From positions 145,571,420 to 145,635,419 of the forward strand of contig CM035806.1 of the NCBI GenBank assembly GCA_020466095.1: 64,000 bases of DNA. The letters are read 5' to 3'. The notes under the pieces are model-generated. The model was not told where the DNA came from and did not search any database. It saw nothing but the letters and a program-made list of their open reading frames with translations. Below, in pieces: positions 1-11,600 of the stretch (the stretch's first letter is position 1; the number at the start of each line of letters is the position of its first letter). The position numbers and the translations under genes are program-made. The stretch is from Chlorops oryzae (taxonomy: Eukaryota > Arthropoda > Insecta > Diptera > Chloropidae).

Positions 1-7
1 TCTGGGA

Positions 8-112
8 ATCGATACGTCTCAGTATCGCACTACCGAGGAATCGATGCCAAATATCGATAGTATCACTGGAAAAGCATCGATACACGATAGTATCGTCTCG
101 GTATCGCCTATA
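8..112. promoter_or_regulatory. CGATA/ATCGATA cluster upstream of the NUDT9-like gene
   Basis: About seven copies of ATCGAT, CGATA or TATCG lie within 105 bp, including ATCGATAGTATC, ending about 50 bp before the chosen start codon at 161. In Drosophila, TATCGATA is bound by DREF and clustered CGATA by BEAF-32 at housekeeping promoters. The same arrangement recurs before other genes in this window. Promoter function is inferred. Confidence 0.5.
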
Positions 113-160
113 CCTAGTTCTGGCACTAGTGGCTACATCTTGTTAAACAAAACTTTGAAA

Positions 161-1074
161 ATGATTAAGCCGGGAGTTTTCAAGCACATTACTTGTCGAA
201 ATAATACGTATCCAAAAAGCAGCATACAAAGGTTTCCTGTTCCCGATGAGTTTGTTTTCTGGTCAACGGTGTATGCCGACTATGATCCTCCACAGTACAC
301 AGCTCCTCATATTAACGGCCTAGTGTGGGCAGATCCTGAAGACTTTACATGCTCGGACGAAAATGCGCCCAAGTGGAACCACTTGGACGGCAAAATCAAT
401 CGCAAATCTTTTACCGGAGACTATATAATCGAAGATAACGGTAAGCCGCAGAACCCTTTTGGACGAACTGGTCTACGTGGACGTGGGCTCTTGGGCCGTT
501 GGGGTCCTAATCATGCAGCCGATCCCATTGTAACACGCTGGAAAAGGGACTCTGTTGGTTGCATTTTGAAAAGTCCCCTAACCGATAAGAATATACTACA
601 AATGGTTGGGATTCAAAGACACGATAATCATTTATGGGCTATACCTGGCGGAATGGTCGATCCAGGGGAGAAAGTAAGCGTTACACTAAAGCGAGAATTC
701 ATGGAAGAAGCTTTAGATAGCTTTGGTAAGTTTGAATAAGATAAAATAAAATCTCACGAGGATAAGTAGGTATAAATATCTCAATTGCAATGTTAATAGA
801 CAACCAAAAAATGATTGATGAATTCTTCGCAAGCGGCTCGGAAATTTATAAGGGCTATATTGACGATTTCCGGAATACTGACAATGCTTGGATGGAGACT
901 GTTGCATATAATTTCCATGACAGCGATGGTAAACAAGTTGGGAAACTTGAACTTTCAGCCGGTGACGATGCTGCAAATGTTAAATGGATGGATATTGATT
1001 GTAAATTAAAATTACACGCAAATCATATTGATATTGTGGAGCAAGTTGTCAAGCGTCTGAATGCTCATTGGTGA
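161..1074 (+). CDS. NUDT9-like ADP-ribose pyrophosphatase (Nudix hydrolase)
   Basis: Two coding exons, 161-725 and 800-1074, give 279 aa; the donor is G|GTAAGT and the acceptor TTAATAG, with a codon split 1+2. NUDT9 enzymes hydrolyse ADP-ribose to AMP and ribose-5-phosphate. Visible signatures are the family block GRTGLRGRGLLGRWGPNHAA, the Nudix box (GGMVDPGEK followed by REFMEEA) and the C-terminal block YKGYIDDFRNTDNAWMET. Exon 2 joins seamlessly to the Nudix helix, which supports the splice. The reading frame stays open back to an ATG at 44, but that extension is encoded by the CGATA-rich promoter-like DNA. I therefore chose ATG 161 (context GAAAATG), just before the conserved RNNTYP region. 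A longer mitochondrial targeting peptide from an upstream exon is possible. An AATAAA near 1173 suits a polyadenylation signal. Confidence 0.88.
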
Positions 1075-1207
1075 GAATGTGGTGTGGAAGACTTCCGCTT
1101 GGCTTTTTTCTGTGATTGAAGGATGTTTTTTGCTATTATTTATTGAATTTGTATGCATTTAAATTTTTTTTAAATAAAATGGTAGTGTTTCTTCGTGTGG
1201 TAGACAT

Positions 1208-1327
1208 TAGTGGTATCATGCAACTTCGCAAATTGCAAATGGAAATTTGTCAACAACTGTCAAAATTTATATAAAATTACGATGGGAAAATTGCGAAGGA
1301 ATTTGCGAAGCTGCATGAGTACCACTA
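1208..1327. repeat. Short palindromic MITE-like hairpin
   Basis: The outer 28 bp are near-perfect inverted repeats: TAGTGGTATCATGCAACTTC at the left matches the complement of the right end, which closes with TACCACTA. The 120-bp unit would fold into a hairpin. It looks like a small non-autonomous transposon. No transposase is visible and the target-site duplication is unclear. Confidence 0.6.
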
Positions 1328-2628
1328 TTATTTCTGTTCAAATGACAGCCCAGTCGGAAATTTCACTACCCTGCAAACACACTACCTGTTAATTACCAGG
1401 AGATTTAACTAATAGCGCTAACTATACTTTTTGGTAGTCAATATGAAAAAGATTCTATTAGCTCCTTAAGGGCAGTGTGAAAAAACGACCTGAAACATAT
1501 GTACGTGTAAGAATTTATCCTTTTCTTTCATATGAACTCTCGCATATGTTTTGACATACTGTTGTCTTGCTTTTTTATGGTAGGCATACTGACTGTTTCA
1601 CGAGTGAAATACCCAATACTATTAACAACAAAATTCGTTAGACATCACGTATATATCAGTAGTATTATCAGGAAGCCTTTTAGGTAGGTGTATGGAAAGC
1701 CTCACGGAAATGCCTTAGGCATTCCTTTGAAAAGAGGTATCACTTTTTGGCAAGCCTATCTAACGGTAGAATATTTTAGGGCTAGCGTCAAAATTAAGTA
1801 ATGCTGTGAAAAAAGATAAAATTCTGTAAAGAGCTGCAAGTCCAAAAACATTCTTTCGACTTAACAATTTTTATTCCATAGTGATGCTTCATCTAGTCCA
1901 AAAAAAATTCTTAACAAGTAGTCGGTATTATAGCATGAAAAACTTTACTTTCGCATAGCACAAAGCCGCTTACATCAGCCGTCTCTTTTACGCATACGTA
2001 ATTTAACAAAGGCTTTTATCCTACTTGCTCTCACTCATATCATACCCTAAACTTTTTATTTTATTTGTATTAGTGTTTATAAAATTTTTTTCAACTGTAT
2101 TAGTGTTTCGGGTAGGCATGTCTTGCAGGGTGCTTTCGCATGCATTCTGAAGTAGTGAAATTGTCTTCTGCAACTACTCGCATTACTAACCTTTAGTTCT
2201 AACGAAATTTGCTAGGAGATGAACACTCCCAACGAGAAACTACCCATTACGTTAGCAATGAATTTTTGTGCAGCGATGTCCTAGGAAAATCGTGCATTAC
2301 CATTTTAATTGAAACTGTAAGCGCATGTCAATTTGGTTGTTGTTGGTCGAAAATATAACAAAAATCTTCTACTCCTTACAATTCCGATAACCTGATAATG
2401 TATAGTTGAACATATAAATAAATCATTAAATTACAAATTCCATGAATTACGTATTTTCCCATTGGGCTGTTTTCATACATGCAATAAATTCCGGCTGGGA
2501 ACATTCATGCAAGTTACAAGCAGCATCATAAAACCCTAGTTATAAGCGATCAGTGTGCGTAGCGGTGTACTATAGCGATAAAAACATGCACATCCCTAGT
2601 TGAGTCAATTCAAATAGAATCGTGCCGA
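1328..2628. other. Intergenic DNA before Art7; dispersed repeat at 2240-2467
   Basis: No credible coding exon is seen. The segment 2240-2467 is a diverged inverted copy of 37985-38229; both contain a block beginning CTACCCATTACGTTAGCAAT and run through to ATTACGTATTTTCCC. A CCCTGCA motif at 1372 resembles the termini of other repeats in the window. The true first exon and promoter of Art7 may lie here, but I could not place them. Confidence 0.5.
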
Positions 2629-5207
2629 ATGGATGGAGCTGATGGAATCCACGACTACCACCAGGAAGTCGCCAACACAGGCTTCGGTGACATGTTGCAC
2701 GACCGCGAAAGGAATCAAAAATACTATGCAGCTCTGCAGAAGACCATAACGCGTATGCACGCGCAAGGAAAAGAGGTCCACGTTTTAGATATTGGCACAG
2801 GTACTGGAATACTGGCGATGATGGCGATTGCCGCTGGCGCCGATAGTGTGACTGCCTGTGAATCCTTCCTGCCAATGGCCAATTGCGCTAGACGCATTTT
2901 TGTGGCAAATGGTATGGAGGAGAAGGTTCATTTGATAAAGAAACGTTCGAATGATATTAAAATCGGAAATGGTGCCGATGAGATGAGGAGAAGGGCAAAC
3001 CTTTTGGTCACCGAACTCTTGGACACGGAATTAATCGGAGAAGGTGCTCTCGCCATTTATAACCATGCACATAAAGAGCTTCTGACGGATGATGTAGTCT
3101 GTATACCGGCGAAAGCTAATTGCTATGCTCAAGTTGCACAATCACCGTTGGCTGCACAATGGAACTCGATGAAGACACTTGCGAATTTGGATGGTGAAAT
3201 GTTACTGAGGCCACCGAAAGAAGTTGTCGAATGCAAGAGTGAGGCCGCATTGCATGATATACAGCTGTCCCAGTTGCCATTGAATCAGTTTCGGCCGATT
3301 ACGGAGGCGGTAAAAGTTTTTGAATTCGATTTCAGTAGAAAGGAGCCACGTGAACTCGAACGACGCAAGGATATAGGGATAAAGACCAGCAGCGTAGGAT
3401 CTACAGACTTGGTTTTTTATTGGTGGGACATTGCGCTAGATTCCGATGGAGAGATAATCCTTAGTTGTGCACCATTTTGGACGCATCCGGACTTCCATTC
3501 GCGCACAGATGCTGTAAAAAAATTGATTGCCGCCGGTATTCCATTGACGAATTGTATACCATGGCGCGATCATTGGATGCAAGCAATTTACTATATACCG
3601 AAGCCGTTGCACTTTACAAAAGCGCCTGAGGAGTTCATACTCAGCTGTAATCATGATGAATTTTCGCTATGGTTCGATGCATTCCCGGCAGGAAGTAGCA
3701 TCAAGAATGTGCCACGCCATTCGTGTACATGCCAGCTCCATATGACGTACTCTCGCAGTCGCATTGGACAGCTCAATCAATCCATACGCAATAAACGATT
3801 CCTGCGCTATTTGGAGGAATCAATCGACTTAAAGGACGCTCATATGCTAACGTTAGGCGATGGTTGTGTTTTGGGATTATCTGCTGCAAAGCTAGGCGCC
3901 GCAAGCGTTATTTGCTATGAACCGCATCGGTTTTCACGGCATTTTATAGAGTCTTTGGCGACAACGAATGAGCTGAGTAATGTCACGTTGATAGAGAATT
4001 TCGATGAACTGGATGAAATGGATGTCGCTCGGCTGACGCATATATTCGCTGAACCATACTTCATCAATTCGATTTTGCCATGGGAAAACCTCTACTTCGG
4101 AACGTTGCTTTCACGTTTGAAAAGCAAATTTCCACTGCCGGAGAATGTACGAATCGCGCCACATTCCGCACGAATTTATGCTGTTCCAGTTGAATTTCTC
4201 GATCTTCATCGGATTCGTTCGCCGGTTATTAATTGCGAAGGATTCGATTTGTCGCTTTTCGACGAAATGGTTGCGGTAAGTTTTTTTTTTTTTTTTCTTT
4301 TCATTTAGGGCGGTTATTCCCAGTGATAAGATTCACATAAACTTGTTTTCAGACATCCACAGCAGTCTCGCAGACGAATATTGAAGCGCAGCCCCTGTGG
4401 GAGTATCCCGGGCGAGCACTGTCAAAACAGCATGAACTCCTTTGCGTGCGCTTCGGTAATTTCGAAGAAGAAGCTCGTAACAGCAATGGAACAATCGAGA
4501 TTGAATAGTAAGTTATGGAAAATATTCAGCCCGATTCTAAATATTCGCGCGGAATTTTTCATAGGCGTCAGATCGAAAAGAGAAATCATTTCGATATTTT
4601 TCATCCTATTCAGGGAATTGTTTGTTAGAAATAGTAAAACAACGATAGGAGAAAAAAGTACATTCCCTTATGATTGATGGAAGTGCAAGATATTGTTGAA
4701 TTTTGGCCTCCATTTATTAATCTTACCAAAGTGTGAACAATTGGAGAAGATTCTACTTTCTGTTCTATTTGAGAATTTTTAGAAAAAATCCTTCAATAAA
4801 TAGAGTTTGGATATAAAATTGTTTGCTTTAGATCTACTCGTTCATTTTTTATATCCTATAAAAGATGATTGAACCATTTCATATCTATATTGACTGCTAA
4901 TCCGCTTGTTCTTTCCTTCCTGTGTAGTCCTGGACACTGCAATGGCATCGCTATATGGATAAATTGGCATATTGACGCAACCGACAACCCGAAATCAGTA
5001 GTTAGCACCGGTCCAACAGAACCTTTCGCCCCAGGCGATTTCATAAAATGGGATATGTTTGTACGGCAAGGTGTACAACTCTTTGGAGAGTCCAAATTGG
5101 GTACGAAGTCAACAAGCAGGATTCATTGGACGTGTGATTTCGAAAGTGGAAAAGGTCAACTTCAGTTGAATTTCAATGTGATAAACATGGATCAGGGAAA
5201 TTCATGA
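2629..5207 (+). CDS. Art7: Protein arginine N-methyltransferase 7
   Basis: Three exons (2629-4275, 4353-4507, 4928-5207) encode 693 aa. PRMT7 monomethylates arginine in histones and RNA-binding proteins, using S-adenosylmethionine. Two tandem methyltransferase folds are visible. The first has motif I VLDIGTGTGIL (about residues 49-59), the double-E loop LLVTELLDTELIGEGAL and a WRDHWMQ block. The second, degenerate half begins near residue 400 with LTLGDGCVLGL. The C-terminus matches the family (PLWEYPGRALS, GEFVKWDMFV-like GDFIKWDMFV). Exon joins are in frame: ATG..GCG|GTAAGT, TTTTCAG|ACA, GAATA|GTAAGT, TGTGTAG|TCC. Flies and mammals have about 15-20 additional N-terminal residues (an NP-x-TG segment) before the DYHQE block. 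They are not encoded directly upstream, where the frame is open only to 2563 without ATG, so either a first exon is missing or the start at 2629 is genuine. Confidence 0.92.
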
Positions 5208-5605
5208 AAAAATTCACAAATAAATAACAAATTACAAAAACGTTCTTCCTTGTGTAAGTACCTATATTTTTCATTTTTTTTTTTTTTTATTATTATGCAA
5301 AACGAGCCATAAATATGATCCTGTGTGAAACCTTTTTTTTTTTTTCTTTGCCTCGTGCTAAAATTCGACTACCTTAAGTAACTATTTCGAATTTTCCAGA
5401 TGGCGCGTTAAACGGATTTGCGCATATTTGAAAATATGTATAAAATTTATGAAACATATTCCCAGAAAGGAACCATACGCATGGCGATTAAGAGTCCTAT
5501 AATTTCTATTGCTTTGGTATTTCCTTTTCCATTTTGGTTAAAACGATATTCCGTTGCGTTTGCGCTGCATCCGGGCGCATTTCTTGCTTATCGAATTCAC
5601 CTCCT

Positions 5606-7063
5606 CTAAGGCGTTTGCGTATGTCCAATGCACGTATTATCGATCATGAGCGAATGGTCTTTCTTCTCGAGATCCCGATCAATATTGGCTGCATGATCCT
5701 CGAGCAAATTGTAATTTGCTTTGGCTTCTTCGATTTTTCCCATTAGACTTTGACGTATACGCTTTAGCTTTTCCACTTCAAAACATAGTTGATTGTGTAC
5801 CGTGTCCACACAAAGTTCCATACCCGGACGCTGTGCTCGATTTTCCAAGCGTGTTTCGCATAACTTAAGTGAACCGGTTTTGCCATGAAGCGCCTCCTCT
5901 AAAGTTCGTATTTCAGCGAGTGCCTTCTCCATTTCATCGCGCATCTAGAGATCAGTGAATAATGCATCTTACCTATTTGATAATCATGTATGTATGTATG
6001 TATGTATGTATGTACAAACCTTTAACTTTTGCCATTCAATCTCGTTCCGCAAACGTTGAGTTTCGAAAATGCGCTTGCGCAGCGTATATTCCGTCTGATC
6101 CTGCTGCGTATGCAAAGCGTTCCTCGCTTTCTCGCGACAGACGAAAAGCGATTCACGAATCGCGTAAGTATCTCTCAATTCACTTTCCACTAACTTTTTC
6201 ACAGTCTCTGTATGATCTTTCCAGGCCTCGTACGTGCAGCAGCTGAAACACAAAAGAAGCAAAAAAAAAATTTTTTTTAATCGAATTATTCAAATTATTC
6301 CAAATATACTTCTCGCACTTTTTCGGATATCTTCGTGGATTCGCCTTGAAGGTGATTTGCGATGAGAACTTATGCAAATCAAGCTGTGCGGCATCTAAGG
6401 ACAAAGCCTCAATAGCATGATCCAAATTTATGGCAAGCGTTCCCTTAACCTCTTCGAGGCGTGTCAGTTTTTCCCATGCCTTGCCACATTGATCCATTAG
6501 CATCCGTTGATTACTCTCGATAATGGACAATTCGGTTTTGATTTCCAAATCGACACTATCGTATGTCAGTTCGTTGGCTAATCGCCCATCTCGTGTGCTC
6601 AAACATTCGGATACGATCTTCAATGGTGTTTGTAATGCGTCCAGTTCACGCTCAGTCGATGCTTTCTCTTCTGCTAGGACTTTTATCTCTGCTTCGATAC
6701 GTTTGTATAGAATTTTTAATGTTGCTCTCCATCGATCCAACTCCGTAACGCTAGAATTGTATACATAAATTAAAATTGTATTGCTTGCCTTTCGCGCGCT
6801 CTCGCTTGAAGTTGATAATCTAATTAGCTAGGGTCTTTCAGGTCTACTTACCGTTCCGCGAGCGCTTCATTTGTATCGTAATTACTCCAATTGGTTTCGA
6901 TCCTTGTCTCGTTGCGTAAACTGCATCCGCTTTGGCGTACATCAAAGGCATCTTTTCGACGAGCATCGGCTACGTGTCGCAGGGTATTAACCCTTGCATG
7001 CCAATCCGATAATGCCAAGTGTTGCATAGGCTTTTCTAACGTTACAATGGATTGATTCGACAT
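5606..7063 (-). CDS. Tektin-2-like axonemal filament protein
   Basis: Four exons on the minus strand (7063-6852, 6750-6310, 6242-6020, 5944-5606) join in frame to 404 aa, close to the roughly 430 aa of tektin-2. Tektins form coiled-coil filaments inside ciliary and flagellar doublet microtubules; in flies expression is expected in testis. The N-terminal LSDWHARVN and SLRNET match the tektin SxWH and RNE blocks. The rest is almost continuous heptad coiled coil, and RPGMELCVD at residues 331-339 is the tektin nonapeptide (consensus RPNVELCRD). The third intron holds a TATG microsatellite. The gene is convergent with Art7, about 400 bp tail to tail. Assignment to tektin is firm; the subtype rests on overall resemblance. 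Confidence 0.88.
5990..6014. repeat. (ATGT)n microsatellite in tektin intron 3
   Basis: About six tandem copies of the tetranucleotide TATG sit just inside the donor of the last tektin intron. Confidence 0.8.
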
Positions 7064-7183
7064 TTTTCGATTTTTCTTTATTTAGACTCAAAGGATTGCG
7101 TCGTTCAACATGCAAATACTCAGCGAATTCCGATGGACATTCACTAGAACAGAATTTTCGATTCGGCGTGCCGTTGCTTGGCA

Positions 7184-7435
7184 TTATGATGCGATGGAAT
7201 TACAAAAACATAACAAGCAAGTCTCCAGGCTACCGAAAATTCCTTGGTAAACGTTGCTATCGTCGTCGATGGAATTATGGCTATAAACAAACTCTTTAAG
7301 CTGGTTCATTTTTGAGCGAAAACAGACTATGTTCAATTCAGCCAATATTGATTGATATGAATATCTTGTACTTTTTTGTTGACGGCTCCGTTTGACGAAT
7401 AATTCGTGTCCATTCCGCGATTTTCTTTTTGCCAT
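7184..7435 (-). CDS. Small uncharacterised basic ORF upstream of tektin
   Basis: An ATG-initiated frame of 83 aa starting MAKRKSRNGHELFVKRSR lies head to tail with tektin; an AATAAA on the same strand near 7081 could serve as its poly(A) signal. The first 65 residues look protein-like (basic, then QSILAELN and NQLKEFVYSHN). The last 18 (Cys-rich) could instead be intronic, because a GTAGCC site and a downstream AAG would allow a 55-nt intron. I do not recognise the protein. It may equally be tektin leader sequence or chance. Confidence 0.25.
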   Translation of the reverse strand: MAKRKSRNGHELFVKRSRQQKSTRYSYQSILAELNIVCFRSKMNQLKEFVYSHNSIDDDSNVYQGIFGSLETCLLCFCNSIAS

Positions 7436-7447
7436 TACAAAGCTTTA

Positions 7448-7651
7448 CATTATGACTATTCGCTCTTGTTCCTTTTTGATTCCTCACCTTGCGGAGGGGA
7501 TCTGAGCCCTCAAAAAAACCACTCCCTGTACACGCGCCCCTGGTTTCGATCGTATGGAATGAATGGCTTTTTGATCGATGAAGACACTCAACCAGAACGG
7601 CATGCCGATGATGATTTTATTGAATTGATTGCTAAGAAAATGACTTTGTAA
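7448..7651 (+). other. Unassigned open stretch, possibly a terminal exon
   Basis: The frame ending FIELIAKKMTL at 7651 is open for about 80 codons with protein-like composition in its last 50 residues (YTRPWFRSYGMNGFLIDEDT), but it lacks an ATG at its start. It could be a last exon or a small gene using an internal methionine. I recognise no family. Confidence 0.2.
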
Positions 7652-8458
7652 TATGTGGAAAAATATGGATGGAAAAAATTAACTAAATTTAAAGCAGTAG
7701 CCCACATAAAATAAGGTTTTTTTTTTGTTTTTTTGGAAAATTGATAGTCAAAAATTTCATTTCAGTATGTAGAGTTGTTTCAGAGTTGAAAGATTTTAAA
7801 TATATAAAATTATACATATAATTTTTTGAATTATACATAAAAGATACACAAGGGAAAATAAACCATTTAACAAATGGCTCAGCCAGACACATTTATTACT
7901 CTATCTCCCGAACAACTTTTGTGTCCATTTTCAAACTTGCACAGTACATTTCTAACATTCGACAGCCCTTACAAATAAACCGATAATTTTTCGTTAAAAA
8001 TTTTGCCTCATATATTGTAATAAGTGGTATAAAAATAGGTGCACGATAAATACCACATGCTGTACTAAAACGAATAAATATATATTACATGCGATGCGGT
8101 TTTAATTACACCTTATAATTAATTATTTATAGCAAAAAAGCAATTAAAAAAAAAATAGCAATTCGCCTTATTTATACATAAATTGAATTGAAAAAACAAT
8201 ATTTATACATTAAATTGTTACACAGAAGCATTATCGACACAGAGCATATAAAATAAAATTTCGTATAATTATCTGCAAAGTGGCAACACTGCTTGGCATC
8301 CCATCAAAAATTTGACAGAGCTGGACATACTGTAATACTTGTCGGCCGGCTGAACAAGTTTTTTCAGTTGTTTCGCGAAAATTGAAAGTGTTGTTCGTTC
8401 TGTTGGTTATCCGGCGATTTAGAAATTGAAGTAAAATATATAAATAATTTGAATCAAA
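7652..8458. other. Intergenic; probable flr promoter near 8366
   Basis: The stretch is AT-rich with no coding signal. About 95 bp before the flr start codon there is an initiator-like TCAGTT in TTTTTTCAGTTGTTTCGCG, followed by GC-richer leader sequence running to the ATG at 8459. Transcription start near 8366 is inferred. Confidence 0.35.
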
Positions 8459-8568
8459 ATGGCGGAACCACAACAGCAGCCGTATCAAAATCGTGAGTAT
8501 TGTTTATAATTGATGTTTTCCTCAAAGAAAATGCTGGAAATGAACAAAGTCGGATGAGTCAATTGTAA

Positions 8569-8600
<32 letters not shown>

Positions 8601-11600
8601 TCTGGGTTTAAGCGTCGATTTTAAATGGAAATATCGATTTTTAGATTCAAACTCTTAATTATTTTTAGAAAAGAACTCATCGTGTCATTCGCTTTTAGTT
8701 CACTCATAATAAATTGTTTTTTTTTACAGTCTTCATCTATGCCAGCTTACCACGAACTCAGCGTGGTCAACCGATAGTGCTCGGTTCCGATCCAAAAGGC
8801 AAGAACTTCCTCTACGCAAATGGAAATTCGGTGATCATACGAAACATCGAGGTAAAAATATGGATTAAAACTCCATAGAAAATCTAATTTTGGTTTAAGA
8901 CTTGCAGAACCCCTCTTCTTATTTTTCTTTCTTTCCAAATAACTCTCATTTTACGGAATCCCGTCCTCATAAGTCAGTAATGCTTTCATTCTCCTATTCG
9001 ACATTCCCATTTGATATCGGCCATAAGCCTCCACAATGCTATGAAATTAGATAAAAATTTATTTTTGGACGTCAACAGCTGCATATAAAACAAGGAGAAG
9101 CACTCAAAGTGGAGCGACGTACATTTTATGAATCGTATTCGCAGCAATCATACGTCCTCTTTTTATTTTGGGGCTTTCTAATTTCATAACATGTTATTTT
9201 TATTTATTTTTCAATTTTTTATTTTATTTTGTTTTTTTTTTTTTTTTCTTACATTTTTTCCTTCGTTGAAATTTCATTTCATTTTCCTTGAAAAATGTTA
9301 TCGTTACGAAAAGAAAAACCCACGCAATATACATATGTGGCTTGCGGAAGATGGACTAAAACAAATGCACAAGAGAATTTTCATGCCATTCCATTCGATG
9401 TGAACGATGTGACGGATCATCGTGTTTGTTGTTTGTGTATAAACGTTGCGACTAGTTTTATACTTATATCTATTTCATTCGTTCGGTCTGCGGAATTTTC
9501 AAATTTGGAATTATTATTTTCTTTTTCAAAGTCTCAGTTTTTTATTGGCAAAGGAAACGACAACAAAACAGATGCGCACAATTTGTTTATGTCCATACGA
9601 ATTTGGCAACTGACTCATTGACTGATTGAATAATTCACTAATCCGCTAACGCACAAACACACCAATTTTACAACATTAGAAAGGTTCGACAGACAGACAT
9701 ATTCCTACAGGACTTTTTTCAAATTCTTTTTGCTACGAATTTCCAAAATATTAAAGAATATAAGTTACCTACCATATTGAAATCAAAGGCTCTTTAATGC
9801 TCGTTTTTGCTGCTTTTATGTTTCTATTTTACATTCTATTTTTATCATTAAAGAATCCAGCAATCGCCGATGTCTACACCGAACATTCGTGTGCTGTCAA
9901 TGTGGCCAAATATTCACCAAGTGGATTCTACATCGCATCAGGCGGTACGTATTGCATCACTTTTAATATTTTTTAGTATTTTCATCTTAATTCAGAACTC
10001 AGGCAGAACAGAAATTGTATGTATTTAAACAGAGATGGACCAAAAAATCGACCCTATAAAATTTTTAATTGAATACCCATCCAACTTCGCTGTTATTTTT
10101 TGAATGAAAATCGGTAATCAGTCTATACATATACTTTTATGGTTGAAAAATAATGCATTCCTAAGAATATTTCATGTTTAGTTTCCTGAATGTCCGACGA
10201 TTTGAAATAGTAGCTCGAAATATAAACGTTTGAAGCACATCCATGTTATCCCTAATCTAATTAAACACCCAAGTTTCTTATCTTTTTTTTTTTTTTATCA
10301 AATGTGTTCGTTTAAATAATTTCAATTGCATTTTCGTGCTTACATTGCCATATTCGGCCGATCCGATGAGTCATCCAAGAAATTCTTCCAATCGGCATTT
10401 TTTATTTATTTATTTTTATTCTTTTTCAAACTTATTTCTGTAAAATTAGCATTTTTTAGTCATATGTTTTAAAATAAGCTTGTAAAAGAATTTGGTTTAA
10501 AAAAAAAAAAAAAAAATATCATCTCACATTCCCAGCGGGTGCATGACTCATGTTCGTAGTTTCTTTTATCTTAAATACTACTTCATACTCGGAAAGGCAA
10601 CATAATTCATTGAGCTGAAAAAACCCCTCTGAAAATACCAAAAATGGCATCGTATTCCACTCTCGACGATGGTGCGTCAGATGCTTTTCCTCTTTTCTTT
10701 ATTTTTATTTATTCTTGTTTATTTTTGTTTACTTATCTGTGAAGTTGGCAGTTCGCTGCTGAATAGCGTTATCGCAACCGGTTGCTTTGCGCTCCAATTG
10801 TAATCGTGTAACGGTCTCCTATCACTTGCCGCTCTGTTTGCCTTTCAATCTTGCTGCCATTTCGGCCAAAGTAACGAAAGAAAATAGGTTATTTAAGAAT
10901 GAGTTATCTTTTTACCCAAAGTACTAAGTTGAGTTTTTGAAAACAACCGAAAATTTTCATCATTAATTCGTTTCAAAATTTTCTAATGTCGTTTGCCATT
11001 TAATTTCTTTGAAAATTCAAATGTTATTTAACGTGTGTCATGTTGTATTTAACAAGGCGATGGCAGTAGGAATTGCTCTTCTTATCCCGTTCGCTTGCAT
11101 TTTTCAACGAAATTTAGAATTTTTATAGGTACTTGAACAAAATTAGGCTATTCACAAAGGCTGCTAAAATCCCTTCTAATGTGCTAATATGCTTTTTATA
11201 TATGGAGTTTGACAGCTTTAGAACATTAGAAGGGATTTTAGCAGACCTTGTGAATAGGTCAAATGTAAACAAAACGAGAGTTTATTTTGGCATTTCCGAG
11301 GTTTTTTTTTTTACATTGTACTACTGCCACCACCATGTTAACAACGCCTTGATTATGTAACAAAAATGTTTCCCCAAAACGACGTACGACTATATAAAAA
11401 TAATTTTTTTTTTGTATATCTTTGAACAAAAAATTTGATAACATTTTGAATGAGTTTCCTGATGACATTTTTTGAAAGTGTCAACTGCGTACTAAAGGTT
11501 AACATGAAAATTGTATGACTTTATTTATCATATAAAATGTTCCCAAGCTATGGCAGAAGTTTAATGATACCGAAAATGACAGATAACCTCAAGTGTTCGT

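Noticed and set aside
44..160. N-terminal extension of the NUDT9-like frame
   Set aside because: Encoded by the CGATA-rich promoter-like cluster; the peptide is repetitive (Ile-Asp-Ser) and not part of the conserved protein.
6180..6768. Plus-strand frames opposite tektin
   Set aside because: Complement of coiled-coil coding exons; the minus strand has splice sites and the tektin motif.
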